Source: Winogradskyella tangerina
GTDB taxonomy: Bacteria > Bacteroidota > Bacteroidia > Flavobacteriales > Flavobacteriaceae
Direction of reading: 5' to 3'
Length of the DNA stretch: 64,000 nt
Assembly: GCF_003260205.1 (NCBI RefSeq)
Contig: NZ_QERF01000009.1
Span: 62,001 to 126,000, forward strand
Shown here piece after piece: positions 43,670-52,484 of the stretch. The notes below the pieces were generated by a model. That model was given only the letters and a program-made list of their open reading frames with translations, had not been told where the DNA came from and did no database searches. The stretch's first letter is position 1; each line of letters starts with the position of its first letter. The position numbers were made by a program, and so were the translations under genes.

Positions 43670-45418
43670 TTCTTTAATACATTGTTTAATAGCTTCTGAA
43701 TCAATTTTCAAAAGTTGATGCAATTCGTTTACCGATCCATGCTCAACAAATGTATCAGGCACACCCAATACTTCAATGGTTTGCTTGTAACCATTTCTAT
43801 TGGCAAATGCTAAAATAGCACTGCCAAAACCACCTACTACAGTGCCATCTTCTAAAGTTAATATGGCGTCGTGCGAATTAAAAATGTCGTGTAATAGATC
43901 TTCATCCAAAGGTTTCACAAATTGCATATCATAATGCGAAACATCAAAGTCTGAAATTGCTTGTTCTACTGTATTTGCCATAGTTCCGATAGAAAGTACA
44001 GCAACGTTTTTACCAGCTTTTAAACGCTCGCCTTTACCAATTTCTAGTGCTTTAAAAGGTGTTTTCCAATCGAGGAGATGTCCTCTTCCTCTCGGATAAC
44101 GAATCGCAATTGGGAAATTTATACCCAACTGCACCGTGTACATAATATTACGCAAGGCAATAGCATCTCTAGGGGCAAAAATGACAAGATTTGGAATGCA
44201 CTGCAAGTAAGCCAAATCAAAAACACCATGATGCGTTGCACCGTCTTCGCCAACAATGCCTGCGCGGTCTAAGCAAAATACAACTGGTAAATTTTGAATG
44301 GCCACATCATGAATAACCTGATCGTAAGCACGCTGTAAAAAGGTAGAGTATATATTACAAAACGGAATTAATCCTTGAGTTGCCATACCAGCCGCTAAAG
44401 TTACAGCATGCTGCTCGGCAATGCCCACATCAAAAGCGCGCTCTGGGATTTGCTCCATCATGTATTTGAGGGAACTGCCAGTAGGCATCGCCGGGGTAAT
44501 CCCGATGATTTTTTCATTTTCTTTAGCAAGCTCTACAATGGTTTCTCCGAAAACATCCTGATATTTTGGTGGCTGGCTGGTTGGCGACTTGGCTATTAAT
44601 TCTCCAGTTTTAGCATCAAATTTTCCTGGTGCATGATATTTTACCTGATCATTTTCAGCTTGCTTTAAACCTTTACCTTTTGTAGTTATGACATGCAAAA
44701 ACTTAGGCCCTTTAACTGTTTTAAGTCGATTTAATTCTGAAATTAATTGAGAGAGATCGTGGCCATCAACCGGACCAGAGTAATCAAAATTTAAGGCTTC
44801 AAAAATATTGTCTTGCTTTTGCGTGCCTTTTTTCACATTAGTGAGGTATTGCTTTAGAGCACCAACACTAGGATCGATCCCTATGGCATTATCATTTAGA
44901 ATAACCAAAAGATTGGTGTTTGTTACTCCAGCATGATTAAGACCTTCGAAGGCCATACCACTAGCAATAGATGCATCACCTATAACGGCCACATGTTGGC
45001 GGTCTTCACCTTTTAATTGAGAGGCAATGGCCATACCCAAAGCCGCCGAGATCGAGGTGGAAGAATGACCAACTCCAAAAGTGTCATAAATACTTTCACT
45101 GCGCTTTGGAAATCCGCTCAATCCATCAAGTTGCCTGTTGGTTTCAAATTGATCTTTCCTGCCAGTTAAAATTTTATGCCCATAAGCCTGATGACCAACA
45201 TCCCAGATTACTAGATCTTCCGGAGTGTTAAAAACGTAGTGCAAGGCAATCGTCAATTCTACAACGCCTAAGCTTGCACCTAAATGGCCCTCTTTTACCG
45301 CTACAATGTTGATGATAAACTCACGTAATTCTTTGGCAAGTTGAGGCAGTTCTTCAGCCTTGAGTTGGCGAAGATCTTCAGGTAAATTAATATGATCTAA
45401 CAGTGATTTTTGCACCAT
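43643..45418 (-). CDS. dxs: 1-deoxy-D-xylulose-5-phosphate synthase
   Basis: A 591-residue thiamine diphosphate enzyme, first step of the non-mevalonate isoprenoid route (pyruvate + glyceraldehyde 3-phosphate). Visible are GHQAYGHKILTGR, the ThDP-binding GDASIASGMAFEGLNHAG and NDNAIGIDPS, and the transketolase-type DVGIAEQHAVTLAAGMA. Length is slightly short but in the family range. It starts 19 bases after the TonB-C protein gene. The polyprenyl synthase at 61512 uses products of this pathway. Confidence 0.97.
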   Translation of the reverse strand: MVQKSLLDHINLPEDLRQLKAEELPQLAKELREFIINIVAVKEGHLGASLGVVELTIALHYVFNTPEDLVIWDVGHQAYGHKILTGRKDQFETNRQLDGLSGFPKRSESIYDTFGVGHSSTSISAALGMAIASQLKGEDRQHVAVIGDASIASGMAFEGLNHAGVTNTNLLVILNDNAIGIDPSVGALKQYLTNVKKGTQKQDNIFEALNFDYSGPVDGHDLSQLISELNRLKTVKGPKFLHVITTKGKGLKQAENDQVKYHAPGKFDAKTGELIAKSPTSQPPKYQDVFGETIVELAKENEKIIGITPAMPTGSSLKYMMEQIPERAFDVGIAEQHAVTLAAGMATQGLIPFCNIYSTFLQRAYDQVIHDVAIQNLPVVFCLDRAGIVGEDGATHHGVFDLAYLQCIPNLVIFAPRDAIALRNIMYTVQLGINFPIAIRYPRGRGHLLDWKTPFKALEIGKGERLKAGKNVAVLSIGTMANTVEQAISDFDVSHYDMQFVKPLDEDLLHDIFNSHDAILTLEDGTVVGGFGSAILAFANRNGYKQTIEVLGVPDTFVEHGSVNELHQLLKIDSEAIKQCIKELLFVLNNS

Positions 45419-45437
45419 GCAAAAATACGAGATTTTA

Positions 45438-46310
45438 TTAGTCTTTATTCAGGAATGTTATCGGCAAGTTATAGGTCATCGAAACGTTCATATCACCTTG
45501 CTTTGCAGGAATAAACTCAGGCAATAATTTCAAAACTCTAAGGACTTCCTTTTCAAAATAGGGATGTGGTCCTCTAACATTAATATCAGTGACTTTACCA
45601 GTCTGATCTATTGTGAATTGTGAATAAATCTTTTGCTTGCCACTCAGATTGAACTCTCCCTGACTTATTCTGAAGTGGTCAATAACAAAGGCATTAATTC
45701 TATCGTTAAAATAGGTTTTTCTCTCCTTTTGAGTCAATCCTCCAGGAGTATCCTTAAATTGTGCTTCATCTTTTTTAGCATGTATTGGTAGAGGAAGTTC
45801 TCCCATAATAATTAGGCCGTCAACAATCGGTGGTTCAATAACCTTAGGTTTAGGTATTGAGTCTTTTTGTTTTTGAAGTGATACTAAAGGTTGCTCCTCC
45901 GCAGATTCTTTACATTGAATTGAATCTGAAACTACCTGTTGAGTTTCAATTATCTCAATACTTTCAATTTTTTTAATATTTCCCTGATCATCCTTACAAC
46001 TAAATAAGGTTAAACCCATAGAAAGTAGTAGTGCCAAGAGAAACAAGCGATTAAAACTCATTTTTTGATCAAATATTCTCTTTGGAATTCTCAGATTCAA
46101 GGTATCTAATTGACTTTGTTTTATATGACCACATATCCTCTGATCTCTATGATTATGAATATAGTCTTGAATTTCTTCAATATTCATTGTTGTAAAATCA
46201 ATGACCGTTTTTGAACAGGATTGGCAATAGCGCCCGCGGTCATTTGGTGTCATTTTCGACCAATCTTCATGGCAAGGTTCTGGTATTGAAAGCGAAAAGT
46301 ATGACTTCAT
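45438..46310 (-). CDS. TonB C-terminal domain protein with N-terminal Cys motif
   Basis: A 290-residue protein. The N-terminal cytoplasmic part has PEPCHEDWSKMTPNDRGRYC followed by QSCSKTVIDFT, a conserved Cys-containing motif known at the start of some Bacteroidota envelope proteins. A membrane helix follows (about 85-103, LFLLALLLSMGLTLFSC). The C-terminal 90 residues look like a TonB_C domain (YSQFTIDQTGKVTDINVRGP, LPEFIPAKQGDMNVSMTYNL). It may be an energy-transducer relative. It lies just upstream of dxs on the same strand. Confidence 0.75.
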   Translation of the reverse strand: MKSYFSLSIPEPCHEDWSKMTPNDRGRYCQSCSKTVIDFTTMNIEEIQDYIHNHRDQRICGHIKQSQLDTLNLRIPKRIFDQKMSFNRLFLLALLLSMGLTLFSCKDDQGNIKKIESIEIIETQQVVSDSIQCKESAEEQPLVSLQKQKDSIPKPKVIEPPIVDGLIIMGELPLPIHAKKDEAQFKDTPGGLTQKERKTYFNDRINAFVIDHFRISQGEFNLSGKQKIYSQFTIDQTGKVTDINVRGPHPYFEKEVLRVLKLLPEFIPAKQGDMNVSMTYNLPITFLNKD

Positions 46311-46396
46311 GATTATAGACTTTCTATCAGAACCTCAAAATTCTTGCCGAATCCGCATTTTTGACACTTAGGTTTTAGTAATTATTAATGATTTCT

Positions 46397-46404
46397 TATT
46401 TTTG
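46397..46404 (+). promoter_or_regulatory. -7 promoter element of the M36 protease operon
   Basis: TATTTTTG fits TAnnTTTG and lies 52 bases before the first ATG at 46457. Confidence 0.5.
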
Positions 46405-46456
46405 GCGGAAAAATTGCAAAGGTTGTACACCTTTTACGACCTACTTATTCTAAACT

Positions 46457-49099
46457 ATGATTATGAAAAAAATTACACTAACCATTATTTTATTCATCAC
46501 ATTAATTTTTAATTCAAATTTATCCTCTGCGCAAAACACACTTCAGTCCAATGAATATGGTGCGCTTATTAGTAATTATTTGGAGGATAATAAGATCAGT
46601 CTAGGGATATTGGATGCAGATATGGAGTCTATACTGGTGACCGATTCTTATAAGTCGCAAGCTTCAGAAATTAATCATGTGTATATCCAGCAAGCGTATG
46701 AAGGTATAAAGATCTACAATGCTATTTCTAGTGTAGCGATTAAAGATAATGTGGTATTCTACTTTAGTAATAGAATGCTTAGTAATATCGATTCAAAAAT
46801 AAATACCGTCACACCATCAGTGGCACCTTCAAGTTCAGTTGCGACGGTGGTGAATGAGTTTCAGTTAGGCCAACTTCAAAATCTTGAGGAGATCGACCAT
46901 CAGAATCACAAGTATATTTTTTCAAACGGATCAATTTCAAATCGAAATATAACAGCAGAGTTAGTGTTTTTTAATACGGGTGAAAACTTAAGGTTAGCCT
47001 GGGATGTTATGATCTACGCAAAGGATGATTCGCATTGGCATAGTGTACGCATGGATGCTTTAACGAATGAAGTGCTAGATACGAACGATCTTATTCTTAA
47101 TTGTTCTTTTGGTGAACACAACCATAAGGAGTCTAATAAAGATGCATCTTTCGATCTTTTCAAATCAGAAAATGCTACAGTAGCAGCTCTTGTAGATGGT
47201 GCATCTTACAATGTATTTGCGCTGCCAATAGAGAGTCCTAACCACGGGCCACGCCAATTGGTAACCAATCCTGCAAGTCCTGTAGCATCGCCTTTTGGAT
47301 GGCATGATACGGACGGTGTCGCCGGTCCAGAATTCACCATTACACGAGGTAATAATGTTTACGCGCGCGAAGATAGAGATGGTTCAATCTTTACAATAGG
47401 TTTTGCACCAGATGGTGGCGCTGCATTGAATTTTGATTTTCCTTTAGACATTGATCAACCGCCGAGTGGTTATCAGGATGTTGCCATAACCAATCTTTTC
47501 TATGCCAATAATATGATGCACGATATCTGGTATCTTCATGGTTTTGATGAGGCGTCGGGGAATTTTCAGTTGAATAATTATGGGAATCCAGGTTTAGGAA
47601 ATGATTATGTAAACGCTGATGCTCAAGACGGAAGTGGATTAAATAATGCAACCTTCGGAACACCTCCAGATGGCTCAAATCCTGTAATGACTATGTTCTT
47701 ATGGTCTCCAGCTGGCGGTTTAGACGAACCTTTGACTATAGATAATGGAACTGTTGCAGGGAGTTATGATGGTTCGCCAGCAGGTTTCGGTGCTGAATTA
47801 ACCCCTACACCAATTGCAGGTAATTTAGCACTAGCTGAAGATAATACACCAGATATTTATGATGCCTGTGATGCTTTTGTAAATGCAGCTGACCTTAATG
47901 GAAATATTGCAGTATTACGAAGAGGATCATGTGAATTTGGATTCAAAGTTCTAGCCGCTGAAAACGCTGGAGCAATTGCTGTAATTGTGGTAAATAATCA
48001 ACCAGGTGCCACCATTACAATGGGCGCTGGTGCTGTTGGTGGATTGGTAACAATTCCTTCCATAATGGTTAATCAGGCTGATGGTGAAGCCATCATAGCA
48101 GCGCTTTTAAATGGTGAAGATTTAAGTGCAACATTGGTTAATAACGGACCATTCCTGGTAGATGGTGATTTTGATAATGGTATAATCGCACACGAATTTG
48201 GTCATGGTATTTCAAATCGATTGAATAGTGGGCCATCAAACGTGGGCTGCCTATTTAATGATGAACAAATGGGTGAAGGTTGGTCAGATTGGTTTGGTCT
48301 AATGGTAACAATGGAACCAGGAGATCAGCCTGAAGATATTAGAGGCATTGGAACCTTTGCCGTAAGTCAGCCAACTGATGGTGGCGGAATTAGACCTGCG
48401 CCTTACAGTACTGATTTTTCAATAAATCCATTTACCTATGGAGCAACTAACAATACCGGGCTTAGTCAGCCTCACGGCATTGGATTTGTTTGGTCTACGA
48501 TGTTATGGGACCTTACCTGGGCTTATATCGAAAAGTATGGTTTTGATCCTGATCTTTATAATGGTAACGGTGGAAATAATAAGGTAATGCGATTGGTGCT
48601 AGACGGACTTAAACTACAGCCTTGTCAGCCAGGATTTATCGATGGGCGTGATGCACTGTTAGCTGCTGACCAGGCGACTACTGGTGGCGTTGATCAGTGT
48701 TTAATCTGGGAAGTATTCGCAAAACGAGGCTTAGGTTTTAATGCTTCGCAAGGCTTATCGACTTCAAGAACCGATCAAATTGAAGACTTCAGTACACCGC
48801 CAATTGGGAGTCCATCACTCGCTAATTGTACAACTTTAAGTACGGATGAATTTAGTATTGAAGACGTATTAACGGTATATCCAAACCCTGTTCAGGATCA
48901 ATTATTTATTGATTCTCGAAATAATTTCGATAATGTAACCGTAAGTTTGGTAGACATTAACGGAAGAGTTGTATTAAATACTAAATTAGATATCAGAGGA
49001 AAAGTGGCCTTGGATATGGGACCATTGGAAACCGGAATATATATTTTAAATTTGAAAGGTGATAACGTAAATTACAATACGAGGATCATTAAAAATTAA
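46457..49099 (+). CDS. M36 family metallopeptidase (fungalysin) with PA and T9SS sorting domains
   Basis: An 880-residue secreted zinc protease; the start may be two codons later (MKKITLTII). A signal peptide and FTP-type propeptide (about 25-200) precede the catalytic region. A PA domain is inserted before the zinc site (NIAVLRRGSCEFGFKVLAAE). The zinc site is HEFGHGISNRL with a downstream Glu in GEGWSDWFGL. The C-terminus is a type A T9SS sorting domain (LTVYPNPVQDQLFID). Exported by T9SS. tadA starts nine bases after it. Confidence 0.94.
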   Translation: MIMKKITLTIILFITLIFNSNLSSAQNTLQSNEYGALISNYLEDNKISLGILDADMESILVTDSYKSQASEINHVYIQQAYEGIKIYNAISSVAIKDNVVFYFSNRMLSNIDSKINTVTPSVAPSSSVATVVNEFQLGQLQNLEEIDHQNHKYIFSNGSISNRNITAELVFFNTGENLRLAWDVMIYAKDDSHWHSVRMDALTNEVLDTNDLILNCSFGEHNHKESNKDASFDLFKSENATVAALVDGASYNVFALPIESPNHGPRQLVTNPASPVASPFGWHDTDGVAGPEFTITRGNNVYAREDRDGSIFTIGFAPDGGAALNFDFPLDIDQPPSGYQDVAITNLFYANNMMHDIWYLHGFDEASGNFQLNNYGNPGLGNDYVNADAQDGSGLNNATFGTPPDGSNPVMTMFLWSPAGGLDEPLTIDNGTVAGSYDGSPAGFGAELTPTPIAGNLALAEDNTPDIYDACDAFVNAADLNGNIAVLRRGSCEFGFKVLAAENAGAIAVIVVNNQPGATITMGAGAVGGLVTIPSIMVNQADGEAIIAALLNGEDLSATLVNNGPFLVDGDFDNGIIAHEFGHGISNRLNSGPSNVGCLFNDEQMGEGWSDWFGLMVTMEPGDQPEDIRGIGTFAVSQPTDGGGIRPAPYSTDFSINPFTYGATNNTGLSQPHGIGFVWSTMLWDLTWAYIEKYGFDPDLYNGNGGNNKVMRLVLDGLKLQPCQPGFIDGRDALLAADQATTGGVDQCLIWEVFAKRGLGFNASQGLSTSRTDQIEDFSTPPIGSPSLANCTTLSTDEFSIEDVLTVYPNPVQDQLFIDSRNNFDNVTVSLVDINGRVVLNTKLDIRGKVALDMGPLETGIYILNLKGDNVNYNTRIIKN

Positions 49100-49107
49100 A
49101 CCTTTCT

Positions 49108-49557
49108 ATGATAGCACCTTTTGACGACACCTATTTCATGAAGAAAGCACTTCAGGAAGCTGAGGTGGCATATGAAAAAGGGGAAATTCCGGTAGGAGCT
49201 GTCATTGTGATCGAGGATCGAATAATTGCCAGAGCACATAACCTCACGGAGCAACTAAATGATGTCACAGCACACGCCGAAATGCAAGCCATTACGGCTG
49301 CGGCTAATTTTCTCGGTGGAAAGTATTTAACCAACTGTACCTTATATGTAACCCTAGAACCTTGCCAAATGTGTGCTGGTGCATTGTATTGGAGTCAGAT
49401 TGCTAAGATTGTGTATGCGGCTACCGACGAGAAACGTGGTTATAAGGCATTGGGCACACAACTTCATCCAAAAACAAAAGTGGTCGGTGGGATTTTGGCA
49501 GATGAGGCCTCAGACTTAATGAAACGTTTCTTTATTGAAAAACGTAATCTAAATTAA
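49108..49557 (+). CDS. tadA: tRNA-specific adenosine(34) deaminase
   Basis: A 149-residue zinc deaminase converting A34 to inosine in tRNA-Arg(ACG). The zinc site is complete: HAEMQAI gives His and the proton-shuttling Glu, and PCQMCAGAL gives the two Cys. The GEIPVGAVIV strand is typical of TadA. It follows the M36 protease gene closely and is followed by a PrcB-like gene after 11 bases. Confidence 0.95.
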   Translation: MIAPFDDTYFMKKALQEAEVAYEKGEIPVGAVIVIEDRIIARAHNLTEQLNDVTAHAEMQAITAAANFLGGKYLTNCTLYVTLEPCQMCAGALYWSQIAKIVYAATDEKRGYKALGTQLHPKTKVVGGILADEASDLMKRFFIEKRNLN

Positions 49558-49568
49558 TCCCGAATTGT

Positions 49569-50021
49569 ATGTATAAATTCTGCTTTTTACTTTTTTTATT
49601 AATTCCCTCTAATTGTAATAATAAAACCAACTCATCTCAAAAGAAAATGTCAGAAACAGTTACAATCATTGCCAGCGGTGAATTATATGGTGCAGGTGAA
49701 GAAGGTATAGAACAGCAAAATACTATTATTACTAATCAAAAAGATTGGGATAGTTTAGTGGAGAAAATGAGTTTGGTAAATCCGCTTCCTGATGACTTTT
49801 CAGATGCTGAAATCGATTTTTCTAAGTATCAAGTTATTGCACTGTTCGATGATCTGAAATCAACCGGAGGTCATTCAATAGCTGCAAAAATTACAGAAGA
49901 ACCTAATCGTTTTGTAGTTAAAATTGAAAGAAATTCACCTTCAGGAATGGCAACTACCGTAGTGACTCAGCCTTACTTCATTGCGAAAATAAAAAGTAAA
50001 TCTCCAATTGTTATTCAATAA
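49569..50021 (+). CDS. PrcB_C-like lipoprotein, 150 aa
   Basis: A short lipoprotein signal (MYKFCFLLFLLIPSNC) is followed by a small alpha/beta domain: NQKDWDSLVEKMSLVN, then VIALFDDLKSTGGHSIAAKI and GMATTVVTQPYFIAKI. The TGGH segment and the order of elements match the C-terminal domain of the PrcB (protease complex subunit) family. It is probably an envelope protein; its partner protease, if any, is unknown, though a secreted protease gene lies two genes upstream. Confidence 0.75.
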   Translation: MYKFCFLLFLLIPSNCNNKTNSSQKKMSETVTIIASGELYGAGEEGIEQQNTIITNQKDWDSLVEKMSLVNPLPDDFSDAEIDFSKYQVIALFDDLKSTGGHSIAAKITEEPNRFVVKIERNSPSGMATTVVTQPYFIAKIKSKSPIVIQ

Positions 50022-50022
50022 A

Positions 50023-50050
50023 AAACGCCCAACCAAAGGTTAGGCGTTGA
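50023..50050. terminator. Bidirectional terminator between PrcB-like and csp genes
   Basis: aacgcc / ggcgtt and aacc / ggtt pair with one mismatch between, loop aaa, with A and T/A-rich flanks. Confidence 0.75.
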
Positions 50051-50070
50051 AAAATTATAAGAATATTGTC

Positions 50071-50262
50071 TTATAGTACCTGCACATTTGCAGCTACTTT
50101 TCCTTTTCTTCCTTCTTCTTCCGTGTACTCTACATTGTCACCTTCGCGTAATTCTACACCATTAAGGTTTGATACATGCACGAAGATATCTCTTCCTGTT
50201 TCATCGTTGGTAATGAACCCATAGCCTTTGGAATCATTGAAAAATTTAACTGTTCCAGTCAT
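50071..50262 (-). CDS. Cold shock protein (CspA family)
   Basis: A 63-residue single cold-shock domain that binds single-stranded nucleic acid. RNP-1 (KGYGFIT) and RNP-2 (DIFVHVS) are both visible. The N-terminus MTGTVKFFNDSKGYGFI is typical. It has its own promoter candidate at 50287-50315 with a short leader of about 20 bases, unlike the long cold-responsive leader of E. coli cspA, so it may be constitutive. Confidence 0.95.
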   Translation of the reverse strand: MTGTVKFFNDSKGYGFITNDETGRDIFVHVSNLNGVELREGDNVEYTEEEGRKGKVAANVQVL

Positions 50263-50286
50263 TATAAATAAATAAAAATTAAAGTG

Positions 50287-50315
50287 TAAAGGTAGTTAAT
50301 TAATAACGCGGCAAG
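50287..50315 (-). promoter_or_regulatory. Promoter of the cold shock protein gene
   Basis: On the minus strand CTTG (50315-50312) and TACCTTTA (50294-50287, one base off TAnnTTTG) are separated by 17 bases and lie just upstream of the gene. Confidence 0.4.
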
Positions 50316-50362
50316 GTTAATAAATCGTTTTATTTTAAAAATTTGAGATTTAAGTAGTTAGC

Positions 50363-50608
50363 TTAATACTTATTTTTCTTTTGGTTTTCGCGCATTTTCT
50401 CTAGGTTTTCTTTGGTAAGCATGTAGTCTTTAACGTCTTTTCCTTTCCAACGGTAATAGGAAAAAAGAGGAAAAACTACCAAGAAAAGCCCCAAAACACC
50501 GAAACCAACAAGTTTCTTTGAATACTCCAAATCTAAGATCAATCCACAAGCAATGCTCCCGATGGAAGCGATAAAAGCAATTAATGTAATGATATGAATA
50601 GGTTTCAT
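50363..50608 (-). CDS. Small membrane protein, 81 aa, unknown function
   Basis: Two hydrophobic segments (IITLIAFIASIGSIACGLIL and LVGFGVLGLFLVVFPLFSYY) are joined by a short loop, and a basic, amphipathic C-terminal tail (LTKENLEKMRENQKKNKY) follows. Such small proteins are common in Flavobacteriaceae. No family name is certain. It follows the ClC gene on the same strand, downstream by 50 bases from that gene's start region. Confidence 0.7.
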   Translation of the reverse strand: MKPIHIITLIAFIASIGSIACGLILDLEYSKKLVGFGVLGLFLVVFPLFSYYRWKGKDVKDYMLTKENLEKMRENQKKNKY

Positions 50609-50657
50609 TTATTCTAGGTTTCGAGATTTTTTTTTGAATTTAAAATTGAACAAAATT

Positions 50658-52439
50658 TCAGGAAGTAAAGTTAATCAATTCGCGACGATAAGCGGTTAAC
50701 AGTTTCGATTTTGAAACAAATCCGAAGTACTTCTTATCCTTAATTACAGGTAAGTTCCAAGCACTAGAATTTTGGAATTTTATCATCACATCTTGCATAG
50801 AATCGGTTTCATAATATATGACCTCAGGAGGTTTCTGCATAAAGGTTTCAACCGTGGTTGAGTCGTACAGCGTTGGGTCGAACATTACCGACCTGATATT
50901 ATCTAACAAAATTATTCCCATGAAATTCCGCTCTTCGTCGATAACAGGGAATAAATTTCTATTCGATTTCGAAACTCCTTTTTTCAGCATGTCCCCGAGG
51001 GTCATTTCAGGAGTGAGCGTTACAAAATCTTGTTCAATAACCGAATCGAGTTTCATTAAAGTCAAAACACTTTTATCCTTATTTTGGGTAAGAAGCGCAC
51101 CTTTTTCTATCAGTTCCTTGGTGTAAATCGTATGATCGAGACCATTTTTATTTATAATGAATGACATTGATGAGGTGATCATTAGCGGAACAAACAACTC
51201 ATAACCACCCGTAATTTCAGCAATTAAGAAAATTGCGGTCAATGGCGCATGTAGCACTCCGGCAATAAGACCAGCCATGCCAATTAATGTGAAATTAGCT
51301 TCAGACACTGAAAAGCCTAATCCGCAATTATTGATCACTTTGGCGACTACATTTCCTAATGCACTTCCCATTACTAACGAAGGAATTATAATTCCGCCAG
51401 TACCACCAGCGGCAAATGTGGTGGTCATAGCAATCGCCTTGAAAATGGTAATACCAAATAGCAATCCGATGACGATCCAAATGTTATCTAAATGATCATC
51501 AAAAGGGGTGTTTCCTAGCGCTTCAATATCATTGCCGATCATTAAATTATTGATGAAGCCAAAACCTTCCCCGTAGAGTGGTGGGATAAAAAACAGCATC
51601 ACACCAATTAAAAGGCCGCCGATAATTAAACGTTGCCTTGCTGATTTAAGCCGATTAAAAATTGAGGTAACCCCGAAGTAAATTTTTGAAAAATAAATAG
51701 AAGCTACTCCAGTTCCAATACCAAGTAAAATATAAAATAGCGTGTCTTTAATTGCAAACTTATCAGTAACGTTAAAATCGAAAAGAACGCTATCTCCTAA
51801 AAAGAAATACGAAGTAATTACTGAAGACACTGAAGCGATCAATAGCGGTAATAAAGAAGCAAAGGTTAGATCTAAACTAAAAACTTCTATGGCAAAAATG
51901 ATGGCAGCAATTGGTGATTTGAAAATGGAAGCAATAGCTCCAGCTGCAGCACAGGCAATCAATAAGCTTCTGGTTTTTCGATCAATATGCAGAAGTCTAC
52001 TGAGATTAGAACTCATTGCAGACGCAGACGCAATGGCTGGTCCTAACAAACCAACAGAACCACCAAAACCAACTGTGAGGGGTGCAGTAATCAAAGGCAA
52101 ATAAATGTTGCGTTTATCAATGATGCCATCGCGCTTTGATAAAGCAAATAATATAGACGGAATGGCGTGTTTGCTCGGGCGTTTTGAAATGTATTTCACA
52201 AAGAGATACACTAAAAACAAACCCACAATAGGTAGAATAAAGTAGATGCTATTTTCTGAACGAATAACACCTTTCTCAAATATTGCTTCGATGGCAAAGG
52301 TGATGTTTTTTATAAACACCGAAACTAATCCTGCTAGCAATCCAATGATTAAACTCAATAAAAACAAGAAGTTTTTTTCTGAGACATATTTATATCTCCA
52401 GATGTGTAAGCGTTTAAAAAATTTGGAATAGCTAGACAT
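50658..52439 (-). CDS. ClC family chloride channel with two CBS domains
   Basis: A 593-residue anion channel/transporter. The membrane part (about 20-440) shows AAGAIASIFKSPIAAIIFA, FAAGGTGGIIIPSLVMGSAL and AGVLHAPLTAIFLIAEITGG. A C-terminal CBS pair follows (about 460-585). At the position of the GxEGP motif the sequence is GSVGLLGP, so the gating/proton glutamate is replaced by Leu. That change in known ClC proteins uncouples proton exchange, so passive channel behaviour is likely. The first residues overlap no other gene. Confidence 0.9.
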   Translation of the reverse strand: MSSYSKFFKRLHIWRYKYVSEKNFLFLLSLIIGLLAGLVSVFIKNITFAIEAIFEKGVIRSENSIYFILPIVGLFLVYLFVKYISKRPSKHAIPSILFALSKRDGIIDKRNIYLPLITAPLTVGFGGSVGLLGPAIASASAMSSNLSRLLHIDRKTRSLLIACAAAGAIASIFKSPIAAIIFAIEVFSLDLTFASLLPLLIASVSSVITSYFFLGDSVLFDFNVTDKFAIKDTLFYILLGIGTGVASIYFSKIYFGVTSIFNRLKSARQRLIIGGLLIGVMLFFIPPLYGEGFGFINNLMIGNDIEALGNTPFDDHLDNIWIVIGLLFGITIFKAIAMTTTFAAGGTGGIIIPSLVMGSALGNVVAKVINNCGLGFSVSEANFTLIGMAGLIAGVLHAPLTAIFLIAEITGGYELFVPLMITSSMSFIINKNGLDHTIYTKELIEKGALLTQNKDKSVLTLMKLDSVIEQDFVTLTPEMTLGDMLKKGVSKSNRNLFPVIDEERNFMGIILLDNIRSVMFDPTLYDSTTVETFMQKPPEVIYYETDSMQDVMIKFQNSSAWNLPVIKDKKYFGFVSKSKLLTAYRRELINFTS

Positions 52440-52452
52440 AGCTTAAAGCTAA

Positions 52453-52480
52453 TAAAAAATCCTGCGAGATGCAGGATTTA
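52453..52480 (-). terminator. Terminator of aspS
   Basis: aatcctgc and gcaggatt pair perfectly around a short loop; T-rich after the stem on the minus strand. Confidence 0.8.
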
Positions 52481-52484
52481 ATAT

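Noticed and set aside
47391..47678. A minus-strand frame of 95 codons inside the M36 protease gene
   Set aside because: It lies fully antisense to a well-supported gene and has no family features or start context.
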